Positions 1-7,376 of a stretch of 52,195 bases of DNA are shown in pieces. The position numbers were made by a program, and so were the translations under genes. The notes under the pieces are model-generated. The model did not search any database and was not told the origin of the DNA. It saw only the letters and a list, made by a program, of their open reading frames with translations. Within the stretch, counting starts at the first letter, position 1. Every line of letters begins with the position of its first letter. The stretch is from an uncultured Bryobacteraceae bacterium (GTDB lineage Bacteria > Acidobacteriota > Terriglobia > Bryobacterales > Bryobacteraceae), in assembly GCA_955652915.1 (NCBI GenBank), contig CATPCJ010000280.1:1-52195 (forward strand), read 5' to 3'.

Positions 1-202
1 ACAAACCGGTTTGGTCCGTCGTGGTCGTTCTTGTGAGACCGTTTGCCGGGCTTGTGGCGGTGACTTTGGCGCTCGGCACGGCGGCGCCGCTAGCGTCGGT
101 AACAGCTCCGTTGAGGCTCGCTCCGCCGATTTCGCCTTGAGGGAAAGCAGCAGCGGCAAACAGACACACGCACATCAGAATTCGTAAAGCAGATTTCAGC
201 AT
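1..202 (-). CDS. TonB-dependent receptor, N-terminal fragment (runs off left edge)
   Basis: The first 67 codons of a minus-strand gene that continues beyond base 1. From the ATG at 202-200 the translation is a hydrophobic signal peptide (MLKSALRILMCVCLFAAAAF) followed by ASLNGAVTDASGAAVPSAKV and a Thr-rich TTTTDQTG stretch. That is the start of a carboxypeptidase-regulatory-like (Cna-B type) beta domain. In Acidobacteriota this domain opens the very large outer-membrane TonB-dependent (Oar-like) receptors that take up carbohydrates or other large substrates. The barrel itself lies outside the window, so the receptor assignment is an inference from the N-terminus. Another secreted protein with the same leading domain is possible. 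A degenerate copy of its 5' region lies at 299-340. Confidence 0.72.
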   Translation of the reverse strand, partial: MLKSALRILMCVCLFAAAAFPQGEIGGASLNGAVTDASGAAVPSAKVTATSPANGLTRTTTTDQTGL

Positions 203-229
203 GTTGATATTTTAGCGAACCGGAGCCGG
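188..229. repeat. Near-duplicate segment, copy 1 (5' end of TonB-receptor gene)
   Basis: Bases 188-229 cover the first codons and upstream leader of the minus-strand receptor gene. They match 299-340 at about 35 of 41 positions, with shared blocks TTGATATT and TAGCGAA. The second copy has lost the start codon (CAT became AAT on the + strand). Confidence 0.7.
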
Positions 230-267
230 TCCTTGGTGACAATTTGTTGAATACCTCGACAGCAAAG

Positions 268-298
268 TATGCTAGAAGGATGCGGAAAACGATTTTGG
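268..298 (+). repeat. 31-bp direct repeat, left copy
   Basis: This 31-bp block begins TATGCTAGAAGGATG and ends GATTTTGG. It is identical to 3268-3298, exactly 3,000 bp away. The right copy is the start of the intact DsbA-like gene (leader, ATG and first codons). The left copy is a non-coding remnant followed at once by a degenerate copy of the receptor 5' region. The two copies bracket the AT-richer cassette 299-3267, as attachment-site duplications or recombination scars do. No integrase is present. Confidence 0.85.
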
Positions 299-340
299 AG
301 CAGGTTTCAGAATATTGATATTCTAGCGAATCGGAGGCGA
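299..340. repeat. Near-duplicate segment, copy 2 (remnant)
   Basis: Degenerate copy of 188-229 that starts directly after the left 31-bp repeat. On the minus strand it reads like a receptor signal-peptide start without ATG (ATT-CTG-AAA-CCT-GCT) and hits a stop codon inside the 31-bp repeat, so it is a dead gene fragment. Confidence 0.65.
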
Positions 341-421
341 CACGAGACGCGGAATGAGTCAACCGTAATTGGCTTGATCGCTCGAGCATCCGAAGGCGTG
401 AAACGGCGTTGCCGTGGAAGG

Positions 422-1951
422 TCAGGTGAGGTGACAGGCTTGATTGGATCTGGTCACGTCGATCTTCATGTCTATTCGATCCTGTAGTGCCTCAATTGCA
501 GAATCTCGGACGGCCTCAGCAATTTCGCGCGGAGCATAGACATAGCTCCGCCACTTATTGTGTGTGTATGCGTCAACCCATTGCCCAACCGGGAAGAACT
601 CCTCAATCTTTTCAACTGGACCGCTCTGCGAGGTTTGCACGAAAGCAAAATCATTACTTAGACTGGGTAGCCTGGGAACGCTTAATCTAACGTCGCCAAC
701 GTTACTTTGACCTCTTGTCGTTGCAGGAAGGCGCTTGTGAATGTCTTTCTCGATTTCGTCCAGTTTGTCAGGATCAGTGGCCAGCTTTACGTGCTTCAGC
801 CGCGCGTAGTCAGACCAGTTCTTGACGGTCCGACGGGAGATCTCAACACATCTTACGAAAAGATCTCGCTGACGTAGACGAGCGAGCATCTTCTTTGTGT
901 ATTCGTCACCGAAGCCATTGAACTGGTTGAGGAACTCATCGTCAGTCGTGTAGAGGTATTGCACTGGATCAGCAAATGTAATTCTCGCACCTCGGATGTC
1001 CAATGCGCATTGATCGGCATTCTGCACAATATGTTGAACTAAGGAGCGAAGCATGGAGTCGAGACATTTCACTTTCTGGTGGTGATAAACCGAGCCGAAC
1101 AGCGTCATCTTGCTGAAGAGGATTTGCTCTAGCGGAACATAATTGCGGAGAACCAGAATCCGTTCACCATTGTGTTGAACGGTAGAAATCATTCCATAAA
1201 AGCGAGCAAGGTCTACGGTGAGTGCGAGACCGCAGTAGTAGCTGTCTCTTGCGATGTAATCCAATTTATCGGCGTCATATGGGCTGCTAATGATTTGGGC
1301 GAGAAACGTTCTGTCCTTGTCGTCGTCCTTGCCGAGGATCATCTTGCCAACCCTCTCTAAATTAAGCTTGGCCCCACAACGACGAACTACGACATCCTCG
1401 AACCAGTCGGTGAATCTTCTGGACTTGACGATCAAATAGGACAATATCTCACCGGGTTGGTTCTTCGTATAAACTGGGTTTGTCTTAAACTCCTTCAAAT
1501 CGCTCATTAGCGAATAAATTTGCTCCGAGGCGTGGGAACAGAGACCGTGTCCAACGTCGTGAAGCAGGGCGGCCATCCGTAGGTGAGCGAGGTCACCACT
1601 CAATCTGTCAGAGTTGGCAATTAGCTTTCCAGTTTCAACAGAGGCTCTATCCAAGACCGCATTGAAACAACGCTCAGCCAGAGTTGCCGCGCCCAAGCAG
1701 TGCTCGAATCGAGAATGGGTCGCTGATGGGAAGACATGGCAAACAAGCCCCGTTTGTTTGATGTGCTTTAACCGCTGAAGTAACGGAGTGTCGATTACAG
1801 CAATCTCGTGTGGGGCGAAATACTGATTTCCAAGAAGTGCATCGTTGATGACCTTGGATTCTTTTGCGAGCCTGGTTATGTGCGACTCGAATAGCCATCC
1901 AACGAAGTCATCAACGCGGTCCGCCAGTTTTTTTGGCTCTTCGGTCCCCAT
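422..1951 (-). CDS. HD-domain phosphohydrolase (SAMHD1/dGTPase-like)
   Basis: A 509-residue HD-superfamily protein, likely a metal-dependent nucleotide phosphohydrolase. The metal-binding set is visible: His in SRFEHCLG (near residue 84), the HD pair in AALLHDVGHG (131-132) and Asp in SPYDADKLDY (near 226). The block IDTPLLQRLKHIKQTG at 53-68 is characteristic of the SAMHD1/YwfO-like branch, whose members cleave dNTPs to nucleosides plus triphosphate. Some dGTPase-family enzymes defend bacteria by depleting dNTPs during phage infection. The C-terminal ~200 residues carry no motif I recognise. The gene lies 20 bp downstream of a small gene on the same strand, inside an AT-richer cassette bounded by 31-bp repeats. 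Substrate and defence role are inference; the HD fold is clear. Confidence 0.85.
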   Translation of the reverse strand: MGTEEPKKLADRVDDFVGWLFESHITRLAKESKVINDALLGNQYFAPHEIAVIDTPLLQRLKHIKQTGLVCHVFPSATHSRFEHCLGAATLAERCFNAVLDRASVETGKLIANSDRLSGDLAHLRMAALLHDVGHGLCSHASEQIYSLMSDLKEFKTNPVYTKNQPGEILSYLIVKSRRFTDWFEDVVVRRCGAKLNLERVGKMILGKDDDKDRTFLAQIISSPYDADKLDYIARDSYYCGLALTVDLARFYGMISTVQHNGERILVLRNYVPLEQILFSKMTLFGSVYHHQKVKCLDSMLRSLVQHIVQNADQCALDIRGARITFADPVQYLYTTDDEFLNQFNGFGDEYTKKMLARLRQRDLFVRCVEISRRTVKNWSDYARLKHVKLATDPDKLDEIEKDIHKRLPATTRGQSNVGDVRLSVPRLPSLSNDFAFVQTSQSGPVEKIEEFFPVGQWVDAYTHNKWRSYVYAPREIAEAVRDSAIEALQDRIDMKIDVTRSNQACHLT

Positions 1952-1971
1952 TCAAGTGCGGGTGAGTAACG

Positions 1972-2394
1972 CTATGCCGCTTGGTCACTAATTGTATCAA
2001 CTTTTTGTAAGAAAGCTTCAGCAATTTTTTCCAACTGCGCCTTTTGATCCGTTGAAAGCTCTTTTGCTAAGACCTCATCGAAGAACGCTTCAGCCGATGG
2101 GTTAAGGAACAAGATTTCGTAATCGGGGTTCTGTCTTCCTAGGAGCCCTCCAAGTTGAAGCGTTGAGACAGAATCATTCAGTATCGGACTATACGGCTCA
2201 GGACCTGAATCGGAAAAAACAAAAGCACTCAGCAACGGAAAGTCCGGGCAAGACGACAATTCATGGAAGATCTGCTGGAGCTTAAAATCGTAACCTCGAA
2301 ACCTCAGCCTATTGCTTGAGCCGTGGAGTCGCTGTGCGTTGACTAGTACCGCACCGAGAATGTAATCCGGATCGAGCGCAGTTGTGTCAGTCAT
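1972..2394 (-). CDS. Hypothetical protein, co-transcribed with HD phosphohydrolase
   Basis: A 140-residue, mostly acidic soluble protein I do not recognise. I start it at the ATG at 2394 (MTDTTALDPDYILGAVLVNA) with an AAGGA-type ribosome site about ten bases upstream. A TTG eight codons earlier is the alternative. There is no signal peptide or membrane helix. The middle contains FRGYDFKLQQIFHELSSCPDFPLL and the C-terminus is a predicted helix rich in Glu, Lys and Ala. It ends 20 bp before the HD gene on the same strand, so the two are probably one transcript and this may be a regulator or partner of the HD enzyme. Confidence 0.65.
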   Translation of the reverse strand: MTDTTALDPDYILGAVLVNAQRLHGSSNRLRFRGYDFKLQQIFHELSSCPDFPLLSAFVFSDSGPEPYSPILNDSVSTLQLGGLLGRQNPDYEILFLNPSAEAFFDEVLAKELSTDQKAQLEKIAEAFLQKVDTISDQAA

Positions 2395-2616
2395 GCCAAT
2401 ATCCTTTTCAGCGGCCAAAAACCGCAGGGAACATTATGAGGTGTTTGCGGATAGGACGCAATGGACAACAAGCGCCCCACCCATGGGTGGCCTCGATGAT
2501 CTCCACCTATACATTGTATGGTAGACGTTGGTAGATGTCAAGGCATAAAATGAAGGAACATGCTTGATAATTAATCGGTTAGCAAAAATATCCTAGAATG
2601 GTAGATAGTGGTTGTG

Positions 2617-3096
2617 ATGTTAAATGAACCCCTTCCCCCGGTGCAAGCTCCAGTCCATGGTGGACGGATCACAATTCCAGTTTCGTTCGTGAAAGAGCTT
2701 GGGTGGGAAGGCCATCTTCCTTCCGACCCACGGCTTCTAATGGTTTCGTTGGGACGGTTTCGGTTAGTCTCCGGCGAAGATATTCAGAGTACACCAACAC
2801 TGAGGTCGATTGTCCAACAGGCCGAAATGGATTCCACGCGCAAGGCCGAAGTTCTCGAGACCGAAGATCCAGCGATGTCCACGATTCATGCACGCCTAGT
2901 ACGAACCACGATTTCAGCGCCCCCTCCAAGTTGGAGATTACATATTCCGCCAAGTGTGTTTGATCTTGGTGGCGAGGACATTTCAAGAGACAAGGTGTAC
3001 ATTTTGCTCCGCGTTGGATTCCTAGAGGTGTGGAGCGTGCAGGAAATGATGCGCGCGCTTAGAGTCCCGATCGAACAGGTCTTCCTAGACGGATAA
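2617..3096 (+). CDS. AbrB/MraZ-like swapped-hairpin protein
   Basis: A 159-residue protein with two weakly similar halves. The first carries GGRITIPVSFVKELG and LLMVSLGRFRLVS (near residues 16-52). The second carries WRLHIPPSVFDLGG and VYILLRVGFLEVWSVQEMM (near 110-145). The pattern of 'GR-hydrophobic-IP', a loop, then a strand ending in a hydrophobic residue plus 'VWS' is that of SpoVT-AbrB/MraZ double-hairpin DNA-binding proteins. The call rests on this pattern only. Start choice: ATG 2617; a GTG three codons earlier (2608) is equally possible, and neither has a clear ribosome site. The gene is divergent from the HD pair and would suit an autoregulator of the cassette. Its stop overlaps the next small ORF (TAATG). 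Confidence 0.5.
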   Translation: MLNEPLPPVQAPVHGGRITIPVSFVKELGWEGHLPSDPRLLMVSLGRFRLVSGEDIQSTPTLRSIVQQAEMDSTRKAEVLETEDPAMSTIHARLVRTTISAPPPSWRLHIPPSVFDLGGEDISRDKVYILLRVGFLEVWSVQEMMRALRVPIEQVFLDG

Positions 3097-3275
3097 TGGA
3101 TGGTCTGCGGTTGTTCACCGACGCCGAGGTTGTGGACTCGCGGATTTTCTCCCGGACAGCGGTTGAATCTCTCCGCATCTCTATCCTTTCCCGGGGACCG
3201 AGAAGATTTTTGACGCCTGAACGCACTTGGCTTGATGGTGCGGGAGAACATAGCGCGCCGCTAAGTATATGCTAG
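3096..3275 (+). pseudogene. Small ORF truncated at cassette boundary
   Basis: A 59-codon ORF whose ATG overlaps the stop of the AbrB/MraZ-like gene (TAATG), a typical translational-coupling arrangement. It reads MDGLRLFTDAEVVDSRIFSR and continues with LSRGPRRFLTPERTWL before meeting a TAG at 3273-3275, inside the right 31-bp direct repeat. The open frame therefore crosses the junction between cassette and host DNA. This suggests a longer gene was cut off when the cassette formed. I do not recognise the peptide. It could also be a chance frame. Confidence 0.4.
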
Positions 3276-3298
3276 AAGGATGCGGAAAACGATTTTGG
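3268..3298 (+). repeat. 31-bp direct repeat, right copy
   Basis: Identical to 268-298. This copy contains the ATG (3280) and first six codons of the intact DsbA-like gene, so the target gene is complete downstream of the cassette. Confidence 0.85.
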
Positions 3299-3870
3299 TC
3301 CTGACGTTCCTGGCCGCCGTATTTGGCGCGCAGACGGCCTCAGTGCGAGCGCGCGGCGTCCCGAATGCGCCGATAATGCTGGAGGTCTACAGCGACTACC
3401 AATGTCCCGCTTGCAAGGCCATGTATGAGAAGACCCTGGTCCCGCTGATGTTCGATTACGTGGATAAGGGCAAGGTATATCTCATCCATCACGAATTTCC
3501 AATCACCCAACTTCATCCGCACGCGATGGAAGCCGCTTGTTACGCCCTCGCCGCGAATCGAGTAGGCAAGTACGAGCAGGCCGGCGAGATTCTATTCCGC
3601 CAGCAGAACGTTTGGGCGGCCAACGGCAAGGTGGATGAGACGGTATGCAGCATTCTCTCGCCGGCCGACGCGAAGAAAGTGCGCGCGCTGGCGAAAGATC
3701 CCGCCATCCTCGCCGAAGTGCAGCAGGACATCCAGACCGCTCAAAGCAACAAGGTGGACACCACGCCCACAATCATCCTGACCCACCGGCTGAAGCAATA
3801 TCGCATCCCCGGCGCGTCCAGCTACGATTTGGTCCGCCGCTTCATCGATCAGCTTCTAGCCCAGAACTAG
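3280..3870 (+). CDS. DsbA-family thioredoxin-fold protein
   Basis: A 196-residue exported thiol-disulphide oxidoreductase. Residues 1-24 form a signal peptide (MRKTILVLTFLAAVFGAQTA). The active-site motif CPAC is at 42-45 in EVYSDYQCPACK. An inserted helical domain spans about 85-160, and the cis-proline loop is VDTTPTIIL. These are the marks of the DsbA/DsbG-like 'thioredoxin_4' group that forms or reshuffles disulphides in the periplasm. The ATG at 3280 has AGAAGG directly against it, which is a poor spacing, but no other in-frame start gives a signal peptide. The gene is followed after 1 bp by a MauE/DoxX-type membrane protein, so the pair probably works together in periplasmic redox chemistry. 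Confidence 0.85.
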   Translation: MRKTILVLTFLAAVFGAQTASVRARGVPNAPIMLEVYSDYQCPACKAMYEKTLVPLMFDYVDKGKVYLIHHEFPITQLHPHAMEAACYALAANRVGKYEQAGEILFRQQNVWAANGKVDETVCSILSPADAKKVRALAKDPAILAEVQQDIQTAQSNKVDTTPTIILTHRLKQYRIPGASSYDLVRRFIDQLLAQN

Positions 3871-3871
3871 C

Positions 3872-4309
3872 GTGCGCGCGTTCATTTTAACCCTGCGTCT
3901 TTTGCTGGCGGCGGTATTTCTGTATGCCACGTATACCAAGCTGCGCCAGCCGTACTTGCTGTTCGCAATGTCGATCGACGCCTATCAATTATTGCCGGAG
4001 TGGGCCGTGTTGACGCTGGCCCGAACCATCCCGTGGTTGGAACTGTTGCTGGGCATTCTCCTGGCGGCAGGTTACGGATTGCGCTACGCCGCCGGTGCCG
4101 CAACGGTTCTCCTGGGATTTTTCTTCGCAGTAATGCTGCAAGCCTACGTGAAGGGATTAGGAATCGATTGCGGATGTTTCGGCCTGGGCGAAAAAATCAG
4201 CCCCTTCACACTAAGCAGAGACGGACTATTGGTGGCCGTATCTTTCACGCTGTCGATCCTCGCAACGAGAAAAGAGCAAGCGCGACGCAGTTCCCTGGTC
4301 TATACGTAG
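3872..4309 (+). CDS. MauE/DoxX-like integral membrane protein
   Basis: A 145-residue membrane protein starting at GTG 3872, one base after the stop of the DsbA-like gene. Four hydrophobic helices are visible (around residues 3-20, 45-65, 70-92 and 115-133). The sequence IDCGCFGLGEKIS at about 92-104 carries the CGCFG cysteine pair typical of the MauE branch of the DoxX superfamily. In methylamine-dehydrogenase clusters MauE acts with a thioredoxin-like partner in disulphide formation. Its coupling to the CPAC protein here fits a membrane electron relay for that protein, which is an inference from gene order and motif. Confidence 0.78.
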   Translation: MRAFILTLRLLLAAVFLYATYTKLRQPYLLFAMSIDAYQLLPEWAVLTLARTIPWLELLLGILLAAGYGLRYAAGAATVLLGFFFAVMLQAYVKGLGIDCGCFGLGEKISPFTLSRDGLLVAVSFTLSILATRKEQARRSSLVYT

Positions 4310-4329
4310 TTGGCACATCGTAGCGCGTG

Positions 4330-5013
4330 TTAGAAAACGCGGTACGTGATTCCAACCAGCAGTTCTATTCGATTGGGCGGAAATTGGAGCGGACGCCGGA
4401 ATTGGAGAAGGTCCCGGTCGTCTGCGATATTGGCCGTCCAGCGAGTATAGCGGATCTCCGGCGAGATACGGACTTTGGAGAATTGCAAATCCCAGCCGCC
4501 ACCCAACGCCAGTCCGGGATACCATCTCTTCCTCAAGTCATCAGGGTTGCTAGTGCTCGTAGTACGGCGATCTGGAGGGAAGTCAAACGTTTCGGAATTA
4601 ATGCGCTGAGACAGACCGCCCAGATGTCTCAACACGGGTCCTCCACTGAAATAAGCCGGAGACCTTCTTACGGGATGCCACTTGAGCAGGATCGGAAACG
4701 ACCATGCATTGCCGGTAGTGTTCGCTGAGAATTTTGTGGGAACAGCCACATTGATACCTGAAAAGCTGTAGTGAAATGGTTGGTAGAGAGCGCTGGCTTC
4801 GAGGCTGAGACGGTGCGGTAAACCGAATTCCCCAGTCACTCCTACCGTGTATCCGACCGGCTTCGAAGTATAATCGGCGAAGCCAAAATGGTTTGCAGCG
4901 GTGCCCGGTAGGAGGAAATCGCCGAAAGGCTCGCCGCCTTGAATGCCTAAACGGACCTGGCATAGCAGCGTTCCAGCAGACAACACGAATAAGAGACCAG
5001 GGTGCGGCATCAT
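4330..5013 (-). CDS. Outer-membrane beta-barrel protein (porin-like)
   Basis: A 227-residue protein with a signal peptide (MMPHPGLLFVLSAGTLLCQV) and a run of alternating amphipathic strands such as YTVGVTGEFGLPHRLSLEAS, AWSFPILLKW and VRISPEIRYTRW. It ends in an aromatic residue (ITYRVF), as outer-membrane barrels inserted by BamA usually do. This matches the OmpW/'outer membrane beta-barrel' type of roughly eight strands. No substrate can be named. A TAG codon lies two codons upstream in frame, so the start must be one of the two adjacent ATGs. It is transcribed in the same direction as rpoD but lies beyond a strong terminator, so it needs its own promoter. Confidence 0.7.
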   Translation of the reverse strand: MMPHPGLLFVLSAGTLLCQVRLGIQGGEPFGDFLLPGTAANHFGFADYTSKPVGYTVGVTGEFGLPHRLSLEASALYQPFHYSFSGINVAVPTKFSANTTGNAWSFPILLKWHPVRRSPAYFSGGPVLRHLGGLSQRINSETFDFPPDRRTTSTSNPDDLRKRWYPGLALGGGWDLQFSKVRISPEIRYTRWTANIADDRDLLQFRRPLQFPPNRIELLVGITYRVF

Positions 5014-5080
5014 CCTCTAAGACCCGCATCAAGGTCTGATCCCCTACAGGAGCTCTGCCTCTTTTAGTCTGGATGGAAAT

Positions 5081-5107
5081 AAAAAAGGCCGGGCTCCCTG
5101 CCCGGCC
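5081..5107 (-). terminator. Rho-independent terminator of rpoD
   Basis: GC-rich 8-bp perfect stem (GGCCGGGC at 5087-5094, GCCCGGCC at 5100-5107) with a 5-base loop. On the minus strand it is followed by six T residues (5086-5081). It lies 23 bp beyond the rpoD stop. Confidence 0.92.
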
Positions 5108-5130
5108 CTTCACACGGAGGAGGCGCAGCT

Positions 5131-6708
5131 TTATCTGGCGGCCAGTAAAGCTCGCAAATGGCGCGCCCGTTCAGGAGAGCGAAGCTGGCGCAACGCCTTG
5201 GCTTCGATCTGACGGATGCGCTCACGGGTAACGTCGAACTCCTGCCCAATCTCTTCCAGAGTGTGCTCCCGCTCGCAGCCGATGCCGAAGCGCAGCCGGA
5301 TCACTTTCTCTTCTTTCGGAGACAAGGTTTTCAGGATATTGGCGGTCTCGTCGCGCACGTTGGAATCGATCACCGCGTCCACCGGAGAACCCACCCAGCG
5401 ATCTTCAATCAGATCGCCAAGCGCGGATTCACCGTCGCGGCCAACGGGCGTTTCGAGAGAAACCGGATCGCGCGAAATGGTCTTCAGCCGCTGGACCTTC
5501 TCCACCGGAATGTCCATGCGCCGGCTGATTTCGTCGTTGGTCGGAGCACGGCCCAGTTCCTTTTCCAGCTCGCGCGTCGCGCGCAGGAACTTGTTCATGC
5601 TTTCGTTCATGTGCACCGGAATACGAATGGTGCGCGATTGATCGGCGATGGCGCGCGTGATGGCCTGGCGAATCCACCAGGTGGCGTACGTGGAAAACTT
5701 GTAGCCACGCCGGTATTCAAACTTGTCGGCGGCGCGCATCAGGCCGATGTTGCCTTCCTGAATCAAATCCAGCAAATGGAGCCCGCGGTTGACGTACTTC
5801 TTGGCCACGGAAACCACCAGGCGAAGGTTCGCCTCCACCAGATCCTTTTTGGCGCGCTCAGCTTCGAATTCACCATGCCGGATCACCGACATGCTGTGCT
5901 TCAGGTCCGATAAAGATGCGCCGGCAGCGGCTTCCAGCTTGCGGATTTCGCGGCGTAGCTCGCGAATACGAGCCTGGGCCGCAATCCCGGTTCGCCCTTC
6001 CAGCTTTCGCAGATCCGATTCGAGGTGGATCAACTGCTCGACGGCGTGCTCAATCTCCTTGGCAAATTGCTTCCAACGCGAAGGCAGCCAAGGCAGACGG
6101 CGCATCCCGCGCGACAATTCCACCTTGCAGCGATTGAGCTTGCCCTGCCAACGGCGCCGTACTTTCCTGTTGCTGAGCGGAATAGAATCCACTTTATCCG
6201 TCAACTGCTCCAGACGCTTATGTAGCACCAGGATCTCGCCGAACTCGTTACGGACTTCTGCCTGCTTCTTGGTGTCGGCGGCGCTGCCTTCTTCGACATC
6301 GCCTAGATCGACAAAATTGTCCAACTCTTCGTCACCGTGCTTCAACAAGCCGGCGATTTCGGAAACTCGTAATTGCACCAGGGCGGAGCGGCTGGTGGAT
6401 TTCTGCATACGCAGCTTCCCACGCTCCATCCTTCGTGCCAGATTAACTTCGCCTTCCCGCGTTAGCAGCGGAACCGCGCCCATTTCACGCAGATACACGC
6501 GTACTGGATCGTCGGTGTAGATCGACTCTTCGGCCTGCTGGGCCGCCGGAAACTCTTCGTCCTGAACTTCCTCGGGGTGGAAAAAATTGGTTTCCTCGTC
6601 AAAAGGAATCCCAAGGGGTTCATGACTATCCGTCAAGAATTGATCTTCGAACTGATCCACCGGGATCCTGGTTTTTTGAATGCTCACGTTGATACTCGCG
6701 GACGCCAA
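5131..6708 (-). CDS. rpoD: RNA polymerase primary sigma factor RpoD
   Basis: A 525-residue sigma-70. Region 1.2 reads [11 protein letters not shown] (near residue 67). A long charged non-conserved segment follows. Region 2 contains [19 protein letters not shown] and the -10-recognition helix [20 protein letters not shown]. Region 3 contains [14 protein letters not shown]. Region 4 ends with [20 protein letters not shown], the -35 helix-turn-helix. The protein is complete but the part before region 1.2 is short (about 65 residues), so region 1.1 is minimal. The start is TTG 6708 with an AAAGGA site ten bases upstream; a GTG seven codons in has none. A TATAAT-containing promoter lies about 100 bp upstream and a strong terminator directly follows. 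Confidence 0.96.
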   Translation of the reverse strand: MASASINVSIQKTRIPVDQFEDQFLTDSHEPLGIPFDEETNFFHPEEVQDEEFPAAQQAEESIYTDDPVRVYLREMGAVPLLTREGEVNLARRMERGKLRMQKSTSRSALVQLRVSEIAGLLKHGDEELDNFVDLGDVEEGSAADTKKQAEVRNEFGEILVLHKRLEQLTDKVDSIPLSNRKVRRRWQGKLNRCKVELSRGMRRLPWLPSRWKQFAKEIEHAVEQLIHLESDLRKLEGRTGIAAQARIRELRREIRKLEAAAGASLSDLKHSMSVIRHGEFEAERAKKDLVEANLRLVVSVAKKYVNRGLHLLDLIQEGNIGLMRAADKFEYRRGYKFSTYATWWIRQAITRAIADQSRTIRIPVHMNESMNKFLRATRELEKELGRAPTNDEISRRMDIPVEKVQRLKTISRDPVSLETPVGRDGESALGDLIEDRWVGSPVDAVIDSNVRDETANILKTLSPKEEKVIRLRFGIGCEREHTLEEIGQEFDVTRERIRQIEAKALRQLRSPERARHLRALLAAR

Positions 6709-6806
6709 ATGCTGTTCGTCCTTTCCGGGGGGTATGCTAGAGTCATATACAGACTTCCACCTCCGGCGCTCGAACCACTGCCTTGCTTACCGAATAGTAG
6801 GAGTCG

Positions 6807-6835
6807 ATTATAACATCGATCTAGCTCGAAGTTAA
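6807..6835 (-). promoter_or_regulatory. Predicted rpoD promoter
   Basis: On the minus strand, TTAACT (6835-6830), a 17-base spacer and a perfect TATAAT (6812-6807). Transcription would start near 6800, leaving a leader of about 90 bases before the TTG start of rpoD. Confidence 0.65.
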
Positions 6836-6914
6836 GCCCCTATGTAGAAGATGTTTATTTTAGCGATTGGTTACACGAAACTTAGCGATTCCCGGCCCAG
6901 CCGCGTTATCCGCG

Positions 6915-7376
6915 TCAAGAACGCTTCTGCAGCACTAAATTCTTGAGTTCGTTGAGGAAAGCTTCGACGTCCTGGAAGTCCCGGTACACCGAGGCAAACC
7001 TGACATAGGCAATCTTGTCCAGGTGGCGAAGCTTCTCCATCAACATTTCTCCTATATTTGTAGTAGTTATCTCGCGGTCGGCGAGGTCCGCCAGATGCGC
7101 CTCAACCGTGTCTACCACTTCCGCCAGCTTCGCCATCGGGACCGGCCGCTTTTCACAAGCTTTTAGCAAGCCCGAAAGAACCTTCTGCCGGTCGAACTTC
7201 TCGCGGCGGCCATCCTTCTTGACCACCATATAGGGGATCTCGTCGCTCCGTTCATAGGTGGTAAACCGGCGTTCACAGCCCAAACACTGGCGCCGCCGGC
7301 GAATTACGTCCCCCTCCTTGCTCTCGCGAGAGTCGATTACGCGATCTTCCTTGAATCCGCAGAAAGGGCAGGTCAT
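6915..7376 (-). CDS. nrdR: Transcriptional repressor NrdR
   Basis: A 153-residue protein of the expected NrdR length. An N-terminal zinc ribbon has cysteine pairs at 3/6 (TCPFCG) and 31/34 (QCLGCERRF). An ATP-cone domain follows with VVKKDGRREKFDRQKV at about 51-66 and a helical C-terminus. NrdR senses (d)ATP and represses ribonucleotide reductase operons. The start ATG overlaps the stop of the upstream membrane protein gene by 4 bp (ATGA), so the two are co-translated. No nrd genes are in this window. Confidence 0.95.
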   Translation of the reverse strand: MTCPFCGFKEDRVIDSRESKEGDVIRRRRQCLGCERRFTTYERSDEIPYMVVKKDGRREKFDRQKVLSGLLKACEKRPVPMAKLAEVVDTVEAHLADLADREITTTNIGEMLMEKLRHLDKIAYVRFASVYRDFQDVEAFLNELKNLVLQKRS

